From Micromonospora coriariae (GTDB taxonomy: Bacteria > Actinomycetota > Actinomycetes > Mycobacteriales > Micromonosporaceae): a stretch of 64,000 nt of DNA. This document shows positions 33,643-42,770 of this stretch, in pieces. The stretch lies in assembly GCF_900091455.1 (NCBI RefSeq), contig NZ_LT607412.1, positions 5,642,001 to 5,706,000 of the forward strand, read 5' to 3'. The position numbers and the translations under genes were made by a program. Within the stretch, counting starts at the first letter, position 1; the number at the start of each line of letters is the position of its first letter. The notes beneath the pieces are model-generated. The model made no database searches. It worked only from the letters and a program-made list of their open reading frames with translations, and had not been told where the DNA came from.

Positions 33643-34887
33643 TCAGCCGGCGAGCTGGTCGCGGCGGCGGGTGAGGTAGGCCCGCTCCGCGGGGTTGCCG
33701 GCGAGTCCGATGGCCCGGTCGTACGCCGCCCGCGACTCGCCGCCGCGCCCGAGTCGCCGCAGCAGATCGGCGCGCGCGGCGTGAAAGGCGTGGTAGCCGT
33801 CGAGGACCTGGGCGAGCCGGTCGATCTCGGCGAGTCCGACCCCGGGGCCGTCGACCTCGGCTACCGCGACCGCCCGGTTGAGCCGCACGATCGGTGAGGG
33901 ATCGAGCTGCAACATGCGGCCGTAGAGGGCGACGATCGTGGACCAGTCGGTGTCTCGGGCGGATGGGGCATCCGTGTGGACCGAGTTGATCGCGGCCTGC
34001 AGCTGGTAGCGCCCGGGTGGGTCACCGCCGGCCGCCACCGCCTTGATTCGCTCGCGAAGCAAGGCGTTGCCCTCGGCGATGAGGGTGCTGTCCCATGCGC
34101 CGCGATCCTGCTCGTCGAGGGTCACCAGCTCGCCGGTGCGGGACACGCGCGCCGACCGCCGGGCGTCGGTGAGGAGCATCAGGGCGAGCAGGCCGGCTAC
34201 CTCGCCGTCGTCCGGGAGGAGAGTTCGGAGCAGGCGGCCAAGGCGGATCGCCTCGTCGGTGAGGTCGACGCGCACCGGCTCACGCCCCTCGCTGGCGAGA
34301 TAACCCTCGTTGAAGACGAGGTAGACGACCGCGAGCACGCCGGTGAGCCGCTCGCGGATGTCGTCGCCCCAGGGCACCCGGTACGGAATGTGGGCCGCCT
34401 TGATCTTCGCCTTGGCGCGGGTGATCCGTCGCGCCATCGTGGTCTCCTGCACCAGAAAGGCGCGGGCGATCTCGGGGACGGTGAGGCCGCCGAGCAGGCG
34501 CAGGGTGAGCGCCACCCGGGCCTCCAGCGCGAGAGCGGGGTGGCAGCAGGTGAAGACCAGCCTGAGTCGGTCATCCTCGACCGGGCCGGTCGGCTCCGCA
34601 GGGGCGTCGTCGTACATGATCCAGGCCGCCTGATGCTTGGCGTCGCGCTGTGACTCGCGACGGAGCCGATCGATCGCCTTGCGGGTCGCGGTGGTGGCGA
34701 GCCAACCGCCGGGACTGGGCGGTACGCCCTCACGCGGCCAACGCTCGGCAGCCGCCACGAACGCCTCGGCGGTGGCTTCCTCGGCGACGTCGAGGTCGCC
34801 GAAACGGCGCGTGAGGCCGGCGACCACCCGCGCCCACTCCTCGCGGTGGACCCGGGTGATCGCCTGCTCGATGGTAGGAACGGTCAC
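33643..34887 (-). CDS. RNA polymerase ECF sigma factor, ECF42-like (DUF6596)
   Basis: A 414-residue protein, much longer than an ordinary ECF factor. Region 2 (about 10-80) includes FGDLDVAEEATAEAFVAAAERWP and GWLATTATRKAIDRLRRE. Region 4 includes LTLRLLGGLTVPEIARAFLVQETTMARRITRAKAKI. A long C-terminal helical/TPR-like domain ends in IGLAGNPAERAYLTRRRDQLAG. This is the ECF42 architecture, whose genes are regularly next to YCII/DGPF-domain proteins. GTG 34887 overlaps the stop of the preceding small YCII-like gene (GTGA). No anti-sigma gene is present, as expected for the group. Confidence 0.9.
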   Translation of the reverse strand: MTVPTIEQAITRVHREEWARVVAGLTRRFGDLDVAEEATAEAFVAAAERWPREGVPPSPGGWLATTATRKAIDRLRRESQRDAKHQAAWIMYDDAPAEPTGPVEDDRLRLVFTCCHPALALEARVALTLRLLGGLTVPEIARAFLVQETTMARRITRAKAKIKAAHIPYRVPWGDDIRERLTGVLAVVYLVFNEGYLASEGREPVRVDLTDEAIRLGRLLRTLLPDDGEVAGLLALMLLTDARRSARVSRTGELVTLDEQDRGAWDSTLIAEGNALLRERIKAVAAGGDPPGRYQLQAAINSVHTDAPSARDTDWSTIVALYGRMLQLDPSPIVRLNRAVAVAEVDGPGVGLAEIDRLAQVLDGYHAFHAARADLLRRLGRGGESRAAYDRAIGLAGNPAERAYLTRRRDQLAG

Positions 34888-35075
34888 GGCTCCGGCAGCG
34901 CCCGGACCGTTTCGTCGGTTCGGAAGGGACGCACCTCGAGCGTGCCGCGGCACGCTCTGGAACCCTCGGCGGCAAGCGCGAGGGCCACGTCAAGGTCGGC
35001 CGCCCCGATGACCCGGAAGCGGTCGAGGTACTCCTCTCCGTGGACGGACAGCAGATACCTGGGCACCGCGTTCAC
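34884..35075 (-). CDS. Short YCII-like protein, 63 aa
   Basis: Supported by GTGA overlaps at both ends: it starts on the YCII stop (GTG 35075) and ends on the sigma factor start. The sequence begins VNAVPRYLLSVHGEEYLDRFRVIGAADLDVALALAAEG and ends with RGTLEVRPFR. The opening YLLSVHGEEY and closing VEVRP are typical of YCII/DGPF proteins, but at 63 residues it lacks about half of the domain. It may be a natural short paralogue or the product of an internal deletion. Confidence 0.65.
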   Translation of the reverse strand: MNAVPRYLLSVHGEEYLDRFRVIGAADLDVALALAAEGSRACRGTLEVRPFRTDETVRALPEP

Positions 35076-35449
35076 TCTTGCCCAGAGACCCGCCGGGCCT
35101 GCCCGGGACCTCGAAACCGGTGCACCTCCTGCGGCCAGTCGAGCACGGTCGCGAGCCTGCCGGCCCAGTATCTCGCCGCCGCGTCGTCGGGCACGTCCAC
35201 GACAACGAAGCCGCCGAGGTGCTCCTTGGTCTCGACGTACGGGCCGTCGGTGAAGACGGGCCTGCCGTCAACCGGTTCCACACCGCACACCACTGTGGAC
35301 CGGTCGAGCCCGCCGTTGGTGAAGATCAGGACACCGTCGGCTTGCATCTCCTCGGTCAGGGCCCGCGCGGCCGTGCTCTTCTCGCGCAGCTCCTCCGCCG
35401 TGTGGTCGGGCACCCACTCGTCGTTGAAGGTGATCAGGTATTCCGTCAT
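35072..35449 (-). CDS. YCII/DGPF-domain protein
   Basis: A 125-residue protein of the YCII-related family: MTEYLITFNDEWVPDH, ADGVLIFTNGGLDRSTVV, the DGPF-type motif FTDGPYVETKEHLGGFVVVDVPDDAAA and a C-terminal helix. ATG 35449 is preceded by GAGGAGACACC. These small ferredoxin-like-fold proteins are strongly linked genomically to ECF42 sigma factors and are probable members of the same regulon, though their biochemical role is unclear. It is the first gene of the three-gene operon. Confidence 0.88.
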   Translation of the reverse strand: MTEYLITFNDEWVPDHTAEELREKSTAARALTEEMQADGVLIFTNGGLDRSTVVCGVEPVDGRPVFTDGPYVETKEHLGGFVVVDVPDDAAARYWAGRLATVLDWPQEVHRFRGPGQARRVSGQE

Positions 35450-35555
35450 GGTGTCTCCTCTCAGGTCACACCAGGTCCACGAACGGCTGCGCCTTGATAC
35501 GACACCATCCCGCAAACTCCTTTTCAAGGCAGCCCGGCGGTGTTTACCTTCCGAT

Positions 35556-35960
35556 ATGCCGCACCCGACGATGTTCGACGAGGCCGATCCGCTCCTGAGC
35601 CGGCTGCGGGCGCTCGCCCTGGCCTTTCCCGACGCGGCCGAAAAGATCTCCCACGGCCGTCCCGCCTTCTTCACCACCAAGGTCTTCGCCTACTACGGGG
35701 GATCGGTGAAAGTCGACGGCGTCCACCAGCAGCATGCACACTCGGTGCTCGTGCTGCTTGGTCCCGACGAGCGAGCGGCGCTGTTGGACGAAGACCGCTG
35801 CTTCGTGCCGGCCTACCTGGGCCCCTACGGGTGGATCGGGGTGGACCTGACCGGAGACACCGACTGGAACGAGGTCGACGAGCTACTCGACGCCAGCTAT
35901 CGACGTACGGCCGGGCCACGCAGGGTTGCCGTGCTCGACTCTCGGCAGTCCCGACCATGA
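35556..35960 (+). CDS. MmcQ/YjbR family protein
   Basis: A 134-residue cytoplasmic protein. It contains LALAFPDAAEKISHGRPAFFTTKVFAYYGG, DERAALLDEDRCFVPAYLGPYGWIGVDL and DWNEVDELLDASYRRTA, matching the YjbR/CyaY-like fold. The family has been called DNA-binding, but a solid function is not known. It starts at ATG 35556 without an obvious ribosome site. It is divergent from the YCII-sigma operon and convergent with sthA. Confidence 0.85.
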   Translation: MPHPTMFDEADPLLSRLRALALAFPDAAEKISHGRPAFFTTKVFAYYGGSVKVDGVHQQHAHSVLVLLGPDERAALLDEDRCFVPAYLGPYGWIGVDLTGDTDWNEVDELLDASYRRTAGPRRVAVLDSRQSRP

Positions 35961-36011
35961 GCATTCAGATTCTGACCTGTTCGGCGACGGTATCCGGGTG
36001 AGATGCGGAGC

Positions 36012-37415
36012 TCAGCCGTCGATGCGGGTGATGTTGCGGATCTTGTTGGACGCGTCCAGGGCGGCCACCTTGTACGCCTCGGCCAGCGTCGGGTAGTTGA
36101 ACACCGCGTCGACCAGGTAGTCGATCGTGCCACCGCAGCCGATCACCGCCTGCCCGATGTGGACGATCTCGGTGGCGGCGGTCCCGAACACGTGCACGCC
36201 GAGCAGCCGGCCGTCGTCGGGGGAGACGAGCAGCTTCAGCATCCCGTACGAGTCACCGACGATCTGGCCGCGGGCCAGCTCACGGTAGCGCGCGATGCCC
36301 ACCTCGAACGGCGTGGACGTGTCGGTCAGCTGCGCCTCGGTCTGCCCGACGAAGCTGATCTCCGGGATCGTGTAGATGCCGATCGGCTGGAGGCCGTGCA
36401 TCTCCCGGATCGGCTCGCCACAGGCGTGCTGCGCGGCCAGCCGGCCCTGCTCCATCGACGTGGACGCGAGCGCCGGGAAGCCGATCACGTCACCGACCGC
36501 GTAGATGTTCTCCACCGAGGTGCGGTAGTTGGCGTCCACCTTGATCCGGCCGCGCCGGTCCGCCTCCAGCCCGGCTGCCTCCAGAGCCAGGTCGTCGGTC
36601 TGGCCCTGCCGGCCAGCGGAATACATGACCGTGTCCGCGACGATCTTCTTGCCGCTCTTCAGGATGCACAGCGCCGCCGTCTGGTGTTTCTCGACGGCCG
36701 CGACCTCCTCGCCGAAGCGGAACGCCACGGACAGGTCGCGCAGGTGGTACTTGAGCGACTCGACGATCTCCTCGTCGCAGAACTCCAGCATCCGGTCCCG
36801 GCGTTCCACCACTGTCACCTTCGTGCCGAGGGCGGCGAACATGGACGCGTACTCCATGCCGATCACACCGGCGCCGACCACGACCATGCTGCGGGGTACG
36901 GCCTGGAGGTTGATGACCCCGTCGGAGTCCACGATGGTCCGGTCGTCGAAGTCGACGCTGTCCGGGCGGGCCGGGCGGGTGCCCGCGGCGATGATGATTT
37001 TGTCGAAGGTCACCCTGGACTCGCGCCCGGAGCCGCCGTCGACCCAGATGGTGTGCGCGTCCGCGAACCTGCCCGTGCCGGTGATCATCGCGACCCGGTT
37101 GCGGGCCAACTGGTTGCGGATGACGTCGGTCTGCCGGGTGATCACGTGCTGGGTCCGGGCGGCCAGGTCGCTGACCGTGATCTCCTCCTTGACCCGGTAG
37201 CTGCTGCCGTAGAGGTCCCGCTGGCTCAGCCCGGTCAGATAGAGCACGGCCTCGCGCAGCGTCTTGGAGGGAACGGTGCCGGTGTTGATGCACACCCCAC
37301 CGATCATGTCGCGGCGGTCCACGATGCCGACCCGCCTGCCCAGCTTGGCGGCGGCGATCGCGGCCTTCTGCCCGCTGGGCCCGGAGCCCAGCACCACCAG
37401 GTCGTAGTCATACAC
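36012..37415 (-). CDS. sthA: Si-specific NAD(P)+ transhydrogenase (soluble, SthA-like)
   Basis: A 467-residue FAD flavoprotein of the pyridine nucleotide-disulfide oxidoreductase superfamily. It has the FAD motif [18 protein letters not shown] at the N-terminus and [18 protein letters not shown] where lipoamide dehydrogenase has its redox-active Cys pair. Only the first Cys is kept and the second is Thr, the hallmark of soluble transhydrogenase. A second Rossmann motif [21 protein letters not shown] and the C-terminal dimerisation domain are intact. It transfers hydride between NADPH and NAD+ in the cytoplasm. It is a single gene, 33 bp from the response regulator stop. Confidence 0.93.
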   Translation of the reverse strand: MYDYDLVVLGSGPSGQKAAIAAAKLGRRVGIVDRRDMIGGVCINTGTVPSKTLREAVLYLTGLSQRDLYGSSYRVKEEITVSDLAARTQHVITRQTDVIRNQLARNRVAMITGTGRFADAHTIWVDGGSGRESRVTFDKIIIAAGTRPARPDSVDFDDRTIVDSDGVINLQAVPRSMVVVGAGVIGMEYASMFAALGTKVTVVERRDRMLEFCDEEIVESLKYHLRDLSVAFRFGEEVAAVEKHQTAALCILKSGKKIVADTVMYSAGRQGQTDDLALEAAGLEADRRGRIKVDANYRTSVENIYAVGDVIGFPALASTSMEQGRLAAQHACGEPIREMHGLQPIGIYTIPEISFVGQTEAQLTDTSTPFEVGIARYRELARGQIVGDSYGMLKLLVSPDDGRLLGVHVFGTAATEIVHIGQAVIGCGGTIDYLVDAVFNYPTLAEAYKVAALDASNKIRNITRIDG

Positions 37416-37448
37416 AACCGTTAGCGTCGCAAGATGTGGGCACCCGCG

Positions 37449-38087
37449 CTAGCCCACGAGGCGGCGTTCCCAGGCCCAGGCGGCGATCTCGACCCGGTTG
37501 CGGGCCCTGAGCTTCATCTGCACGCTGGCCAGGTGGGTCTTGACCGTGCCGACGGCGATGAAGAGCTGCGCGGCGATCTCGGCGTTGGTCAGGCCCCGGG
37601 CGACGAGCTTCACGACGTCGAGTTCCCGTGGTGAGAGCCCGGCGTCGTCATGCGCCGGAGCGGGTGAGCTGAGGTGCTCCAGCAGTCGTACCGTGATGGA
37701 CGGGCTGATCAGCGCGTCACCCGAGACGGCCGCGCGGACCGCCTCCACCAGCAGCGCCGGGCCGGAGTCCTTGAGCAGGAAACCGCAGGCGCCGTTGGAG
37801 AGCGCGGTGTGCACGTACTCGTCGAGGTCAAAGGTCGTCACCACGACCACCCGGACCGGGTCGGCGACGCCCGGCCCGGCGAGCAGCCGCAGCGCTTCCA
37901 GGCCGTCGAGGCGGGGCATCCGGATGTCCAGCAGCACCACGTCCGGGCGGAGTCGCCGGGCCAGCTCGACGGCGACGACCCCGTCGGCGGCCTCGCCGAT
38001 CACCTCCATGTCCGGTTGCGCCCCGATGATCATGCCGAAGCCGGTGCGGACCATCGCCTGGTCGTCGGCGATCAGCACCCGGATCAT
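37449..38087 (-). CDS. NarL/LuxR-type response regulator
   Basis: A 212-residue two-domain regulator. The receiver domain has the acidic pocket DDQ, phospho-acceptor Asp in VVLLDIRMPRLDG, Thr in VVVTTFDLDEY and Lys in FLLKDSGP. The C-terminal LuxR HTH is LSPRELDVVKLVARGLTNAEIAAQLFIAVGTVKTHL. ATG 38087 overlaps the kinase stop (ATGA), so the pair is co-translated. The pair is divergent from an ABC system, which is its probable target. Confidence 0.93.
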   Translation of the reverse strand: MIRVLIADDQAMVRTGFGMIIGAQPDMEVIGEAADGVVAVELARRLRPDVVLLDIRMPRLDGLEALRLLAGPGVADPVRVVVVTTFDLDEYVHTALSNGACGFLLKDSGPALLVEAVRAAVSGDALISPSITVRLLEHLSSPAPAHDDAGLSPRELDVVKLVARGLTNAEIAAQLFIAVGTVKTHLASVQMKLRARNRVEIAAWAWERRLVG

Positions 38088-39283
38088 CGGCTCGCCGCCG
38101 TGCACAGCGGGAACGCCGCATCCAGCACCCAGCCGCCGGCCACGCCGGGTCCGGCGGTGATCGTGCCGCCGAGGGCGCGTACCCGCTCGGTGAGGCCGAT
38201 CAGTCCGAAGCCGTGACCCCGGGTCGGCGCGGTGCGCCCAGACGCGCCGTCATCGGCCACCCGGACCAGCAACCAGTCCGGAGTACGTCGCACCGCCACG
38301 TCCACCGACCGGGCGTCCGGCGCGTGCTGACGGGTGTTGGTCAGCCCCTCCATCACCACCCGGTACGCCGAGGTCGAAACCTCCACCGGCAGCCCGTCCA
38401 GGTCGCCGTCGACCTGTAGCCGTGCCGGTGCGCTCGCCGTGCCGTTGAACCCCGTCAGCAGCGGCGCCAGGTCGGTCACACCGGCCAGCGGGGCCAACGG
38501 CGCGTCCGGCGGGGCGTCCGGGTTGCGCAGGATCCCCACCATCCGCCGCATCGAGGCCATCGTCTCCGCGCCGGCCCGCTCGATCTGCTCCAGGGCGACT
38601 ATCACGCGCTGCGGGTCCTGCTCGGCGACGAACCGGGCACCCTGCGCCTGCACCACGATGCCGGTCACGTGGTGGGCGATGAAGTCGTGCAGGTCACGGG
38701 CGAACTCGGCGCGCTGCTCGGCCCGAACCAGTGCGATTGCCCGCTCCCGACCGGCGGCGATGATCCGCAGGTAGAGCCCCACCCCGGCGGCGCCGGCCGC
38801 GGCGAGCACCTGGAGCAGACCGAAGATCACGAGCAGGCTCCCGGTGCCGCTGCGCAGCGGCACCGCGGCGACGGCGAGCCCGGCGGCCACCGCCGCCCAC
38901 GGGGCGAGCCGGGGCGCGCCCCAGCGGGTCACCACGAAGACCACCCCGAGCAGCCCGGCCGACTCGGCGAGCCCCCAGCTGCCGCCGAGCAGGTAGCTGT
39001 TGTCGGCGACGAACCGGATCGCCGCGGTCACGGCAAGTGAGGCGGTGGCGAGCGCCAGCGCGGCCAGGGGCAGCCGGCGCGAACCCGGACGGTGCACCGG
39101 CAGCCAGAGCGGCACCGTCGCCGCCGCCAGCCCCAGCCGCACCAGCAGGAGCAGGAGAGCGGCCGGGCTCATGCTCCCGGACGCGCTGAACCGCAGGTCG
39201 AAGAGGGTGAGCAGGCCGATGGCCAACAGACCGGCGGCCTGGGCCAGGCGTACCGACAAACGTCGCAGGTCCGGCGTGCTCAT
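38084..39283 (-). CDS. Two-component sensor histidine kinase (HisKA_3, NarL partner)
   Basis: A 399-residue membrane kinase. About six N-terminal hydrophobic helices (residues 10-185) contain no large extracellular loop. They are followed by the phospho-acceptor helix EFARDLHDFIAHHVTGIVVQAQ and an HATPase_c domain with ADDGASG and GHGFGLIGLTERVRALGG. Kinases with this intramembrane sensing layout often control ABC systems for envelope stress or peptide antibiotics. The 145-bp gap to the divergent ABC gene holds both promoters; I could not define boxes confidently there. Confidence 0.92.
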   Translation of the reverse strand: MSTPDLRRLSVRLAQAAGLLAIGLLTLFDLRFSASGSMSPAALLLLLVRLGLAAATVPLWLPVHRPGSRRLPLAALALATASLAVTAAIRFVADNSYLLGGSWGLAESAGLLGVVFVVTRWGAPRLAPWAAVAAGLAVAAVPLRSGTGSLLVIFGLLQVLAAAGAAGVGLYLRIIAAGRERAIALVRAEQRAEFARDLHDFIAHHVTGIVVQAQGARFVAEQDPQRVIVALEQIERAGAETMASMRRMVGILRNPDAPPDAPLAPLAGVTDLAPLLTGFNGTASAPARLQVDGDLDGLPVEVSTSAYRVVMEGLTNTRQHAPDARSVDVAVRRTPDWLLVRVADDGASGRTAPTRGHGFGLIGLTERVRALGGTITAGPGVAGGWVLDAAFPLCTAASR

Positions 39284-39428
39284 GGTGACCCAGCGTAGCC
39301 AGCCCGGCGGGGTGGCAGATCAGCCGAAAGACAGACCCGTCGCCGGCGATACCTGGCCCCGGGCCGATGCGCCCACCGTCTAGTGGCGGCGAGGCTTCCC
39401 AGGTCACATCGCAGCCACTGGAGGAACA

Positions 39429-40187
39429 ATGACGACGCATGCCCCGCCGGAGACCAGCCACGCCGCGGTCGCCGCGGTCGACCTGGTGAAGGTGTACGGC
39501 AGCGGGGACACTGCGGTCCGTGCCCTGGACGGGGTCTCGGTCGGCTTCGGCCGGGCCGAGTTCACCGCGATCATGGGCTCGTCCGGGTCCGGCAAGTCGA
39601 CACTGATGCACTGCCTGGCCGGCCTCGACACGGCCACCTCCGGTCGGGTGCTGCTCGGCGGCACGGAGCTGACGGGCCAGTCGGACCGCACGCTGACCCG
39701 GGTGCGCCGCGAACGGATCGGGTTCGTCTTCCAGTCCTTCAACCTGCTGCCGCAGCTCACCGCCGCGCAGAACATCACCCTGCCGCTGGATCTCGCCGGC
39801 CGGCAGCCCGACGCTGAACTCTTCGCACACCTGGTCGGCGTGCTGGGGCTCGGCCAGCGGCTCCGTCACCGCCCCAGCGAGCTCTCCGGCGGCCAGCAGC
39901 AGCGGGTCGCCCTGGCCCGGGCGCTGGTGGCACGCCCCGAGGTGGTCTTCGCCGACGAGCCGACCGGCAACCTCGACTCCCGCTCCGGGGCAGAGGTGCT
40001 CACCATCCTGCGCGACTCGGTACGCGACCTCGGCCAGACCGTCGTCATGGTCACTCACGACCCGATCGCCGCCGCGTACGCCGACCGGGTGGTGCTGCTC
40101 GCCGACGGCCGGGTCGCCGGCGAGATCGACAAGCCGGACCAGATGTCGGTCACCGACGCGCTGCGTGACCTGGCGGCCGGCGCATGA
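39429..40187 (+). CDS. ABC transporter ATPase (MacB/LolD-like, FtsX partner)
   Basis: A 252-residue nucleotide-binding protein. It has Walker [11 protein letters not shown]-loop [21 protein letters not shown], signature [15 protein letters not shown], Walker [17 protein letters not shown] and H-loop MVTHDP. The DEPTGNLDS signature is typical of MacB/LolD-type ATPases serving FtsX-like permeases. A GAGGAAC ribosome site precedes ATG 39429. Its stop overlaps the permease start (ATGA). The system may export or sense an amphiphile or antimicrobial peptide, with regulation by the divergent two-component system (inference). Confidence 0.94.
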   Translation: MTTHAPPETSHAAVAAVDLVKVYGSGDTAVRALDGVSVGFGRAEFTAIMGSSGSGKSTLMHCLAGLDTATSGRVLLGGTELTGQSDRTLTRVRRERIGFVFQSFNLLPQLTAAQNITLPLDLAGRQPDAELFAHLVGVLGLGQRLRHRPSELSGGQQQRVALARALVARPEVVFADEPTGNLDSRSGAEVLTILRDSVRDLGQTVVMVTHDPIAAAYADRVVLLADGRVAGEIDKPDQMSVTDALRDLAAGA

Positions 40188-42718
40188 GGGCGACGGTGCT
40201 GCGTACCCAGACGAGCGCCGCGGCCCGGCGCCCCGGCCGGCTGGTCCTGACGGGCCTGGCGATCCTGGTTGCGTCGTTCGTCGTCTTCGGCACAGTGCTG
40301 GTGCAGCAGATCACCGAACGGACCGTGCGGGACAACCTCAGCGGCACCCCGGCCGCCACCGACCTGGTGATCGGCGACCCCGAGCAGCCGCCACCCACCG
40401 TGACGGATCTGCGGCATGTTCGCGCCGTGCCCGGTGTGTCCGAGGCGGTGGGCCGGGTGGCGATCGGGGTCTCGCTCGGTGAGGGATACCTCAACCTCCA
40501 GGCCGACCCCGGCACCGGCCCGCTGGCCACGGTTCGGGTGGTCGAGGGCAGCTACCCCGACGGCCCCGGCGAGATCGCGATCACCCCGCGTACCGCCGAG
40601 CGGCTCGGGCTCCAGGTGGGCACCACGACCAACGGCACGGCTGGTGAACTCACCACGCCCACCGGGCTCACCGTGACCGGCGTGGTCGAAACCGCCGCCG
40701 ACGCCGGCACCGACGCGTACGCCCCGGACAGTCTCGTGATGTCCTGGGCGCACCTGACGGCCGTGGAGCGCGTCGATGTGCGGGCGGCACCCGGCGAGCC
40801 GCTGGAGGCTGTCCGTCAACGGGTGACCGCGGCGGTCGCGGCGGGCCAGCCGGTCCGCTCCGGCGCGGAGGTGCGCGAGGCGGAGGCCAACGCGGCCGCC
40901 GAGGAGGTCGGAAGGCTCTTCATCCTGGTCGGCATGTTCGTCGCGATCGCGGTCGTCGCGGCAGCGCTGGTGGTCACCTCGACCTTCCGCATCGTCTTCG
41001 CCCAGCGGATGCGGCAGCTGGCGCTGCTGCGCGCGGTCGGCGCGAATCGGGGCACCCTGGTCGGGGCGTTGACCGCTGAGGGAGCCCTGACCGGGTTCGT
41101 CGCCGGCGTCGCCGGGGTCGCCAGCGCCCTCGCCCTCGGGTACGCGCTGCCGGCGACCCTGCGCTCCACCGGCCACGCGGTCTCCTCGCCGGGCCTGCCA
41201 CTGGCGGCCGCGGTCGCGGTGGTGATCGGTGCCGTCGTGATCACCGTGCTGGCCGTTCTGGCGCCGGCACTCTCGGCCGCCCGGGTCTCCCCGCTGGAGG
41301 CACTGCGCACGGCGAGCACCACCGCCGGTCGACGCGGCGTCGGCGTACCGCGCCTGGTGTTCGGGCTGCTCCTGGTCGCCGGCGCGGTCCTGGCCGCTGT
41401 CGCGACGATCAGCCAGCTGCCGGAGCCCGAGCAGCAGTCGTACGACCCGACCGGGCCGCTGCTCCTGCTGGTCGGGTCCGGCGCACTGGCGTTCTTCGCG
41501 CTGGTTGCCCTCGGGCCGCTGCTGGTGCGTCCGGTGCTGGCCGTGGTGGGTTGGCCGCTACGCCAGCTCGGGGCGCTCGGGCGGATGTCGGTCGGCGGGA
41601 TCGGCGGGGCGCCGCGCCGGGCGGGAGCGGTCTCCGTCGTGGTCGCGCTCGGCGTGACCCTGATCTCCGGTGTGGTCATCGGCGGCGCGTCGCTGCAGGT
41701 GCTCGCCGACCGCGAGATGGCGCTCTCGGCGCCGACCGACTTCGAGGTCACCAGCAACGGTGGCACGCTGCCGGCCGCTGTCGTCACCCGGGCCGAGGCG
41801 GCGCGCGGCGCGCTGTCCCGGGTGGTGCCGTACCGGCGGGTCGACGACGTCACGCTGATGCGCGGCGCCGACAAGCTCGGCGACGTCGAGTCCGGTTACC
41901 CGACGAACGACCTGGACCTGGCGGTGTTGCCGAGCACCGGCGATCTGGACGTGGCGGACGGCACGCTGGCCGACCGGGGCCCCGGCCGGATCGTGCTGAA
42001 CAGCTGGGTGGCCCGGGACACCGGTCTGCGGTCCGGCGACACAGTCACACTCGCCATCGCCGCGCGCAGGGTCGACGTACGGGTGGCCGCGGTCCTGCCC
42101 GGTGACGGCCCGCTGCACGCGGGCATCCTCACCGACCGGGCCGACCTGGACCGGCTCGGCGTGCCGACGGCGTACACCGGTCTGCTGGCCGACGCGGCCG
42201 GCTCCGGCGAGGACGGCCGGACCGCCGGCGTGCGGGCGCTGCGGCAGGCGATCGGGGGCAGCGAGGGGGTTGGCCTCGCGGTGCTCGCCGACGAACGGGA
42301 CCGCAACGACGCGGTGGTGCGCACCCTGGTCTGGATCGCGGTCGGCCTGGTCGGCCTGACCGTGCTGATCGCGGTTGTCGGCGTCGGCTCCACGACCGCG
42401 CTCTCGGTGGTGGAGCGGGTACGCGAGTCCGGGTTGCTGCGGGCGATCGGCCTGTCCCGGACCGGCCTGCGCACGATGCTGACCGTCGAGTCCGGCCTCT
42501 ACGGGGTGATCGGTGCGACAATCGGTCTGCTGCTCGGCGTCCCGTACGCCTGGTTGGCGGTCCAGACCCTCGGGATCAACGCACCGCTGACCGTGCCGGT
42601 GCTGCCGCTGGTCGGGCTCTTCGTGGCGCTGGTCGTGCTGACCGCGCTGGCCGGGGTACTGCCGGCCCGGCGGGCGTCGCGGGTCAGCCCGGTGGTGGCA
42701 CTGGGGGCGGACGGCTGA
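40184..42718 (+). CDS. FtsX-like ABC transporter permease
   Basis: An 844-residue permease with duplicated FtsX-like domains, each with a large extracytoplasmic region (about residues 50-240 and 500-690) and three-to-four-helix bundles. Both halves end in the family's cytoplasmic pattern, VSPLEALRT and VSPVVALG. There is a helix near the N-terminus after a basic start (RTQTSAAARRPGRLV). It is coupled to the ATPase by an ATGA overlap and followed by a strong terminator. Such mechanotransmission-type systems do not necessarily transport across the membrane. The substrate is unknown. Confidence 0.93.
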   Translation: MRATVLRTQTSAAARRPGRLVLTGLAILVASFVVFGTVLVQQITERTVRDNLSGTPAATDLVIGDPEQPPPTVTDLRHVRAVPGVSEAVGRVAIGVSLGEGYLNLQADPGTGPLATVRVVEGSYPDGPGEIAITPRTAERLGLQVGTTTNGTAGELTTPTGLTVTGVVETAADAGTDAYAPDSLVMSWAHLTAVERVDVRAAPGEPLEAVRQRVTAAVAAGQPVRSGAEVREAEANAAAEEVGRLFILVGMFVAIAVVAAALVVTSTFRIVFAQRMRQLALLRAVGANRGTLVGALTAEGALTGFVAGVAGVASALALGYALPATLRSTGHAVSSPGLPLAAAVAVVIGAVVITVLAVLAPALSAARVSPLEALRTASTTAGRRGVGVPRLVFGLLLVAGAVLAAVATISQLPEPEQQSYDPTGPLLLLVGSGALAFFALVALGPLLVRPVLAVVGWPLRQLGALGRMSVGGIGGAPRRAGAVSVVVALGVTLISGVVIGGASLQVLADREMALSAPTDFEVTSNGGTLPAAVVTRAEAARGALSRVVPYRRVDDVTLMRGADKLGDVESGYPTNDLDLAVLPSTGDLDVADGTLADRGPGRIVLNSWVARDTGLRSGDTVTLAIAARRVDVRVAAVLPGDGPLHAGILTDRADLDRLGVPTAYTGLLADAAGSGEDGRTAGVRALRQAIGGSEGVGLAVLADERDRNDAVVRTLVWIAVGLVGLTVLIAVVGVGSTTALSVVERVRESGLLRAIGLSRTGLRTMLTVESGLYGVIGATIGLLLGVPYAWLAVQTLGINAPLTVPVLPLVGLFVALVVLTALAGVLPARRASRVSPVVALGADG

Positions 42719-42725
42719 GCACCGT

Positions 42726-42761
42726 CGCGGGCCGGCGCCGGGCACTCGGCGCCGGCCCGCG
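42726..42761. terminator. Bidirectional terminator between FtsX-like permease and lyase
   Basis: Perfect 15-bp inverted repeat CGCGGGCCGGCGCCG (42726-42740) and CGGCGCCGGCCCGCG (42747-42761) with a 6-nt loop, in the 52-bp gap between convergent genes. Confidence 0.85.
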
Positions 42762-42770
42762 GCGGCACGG

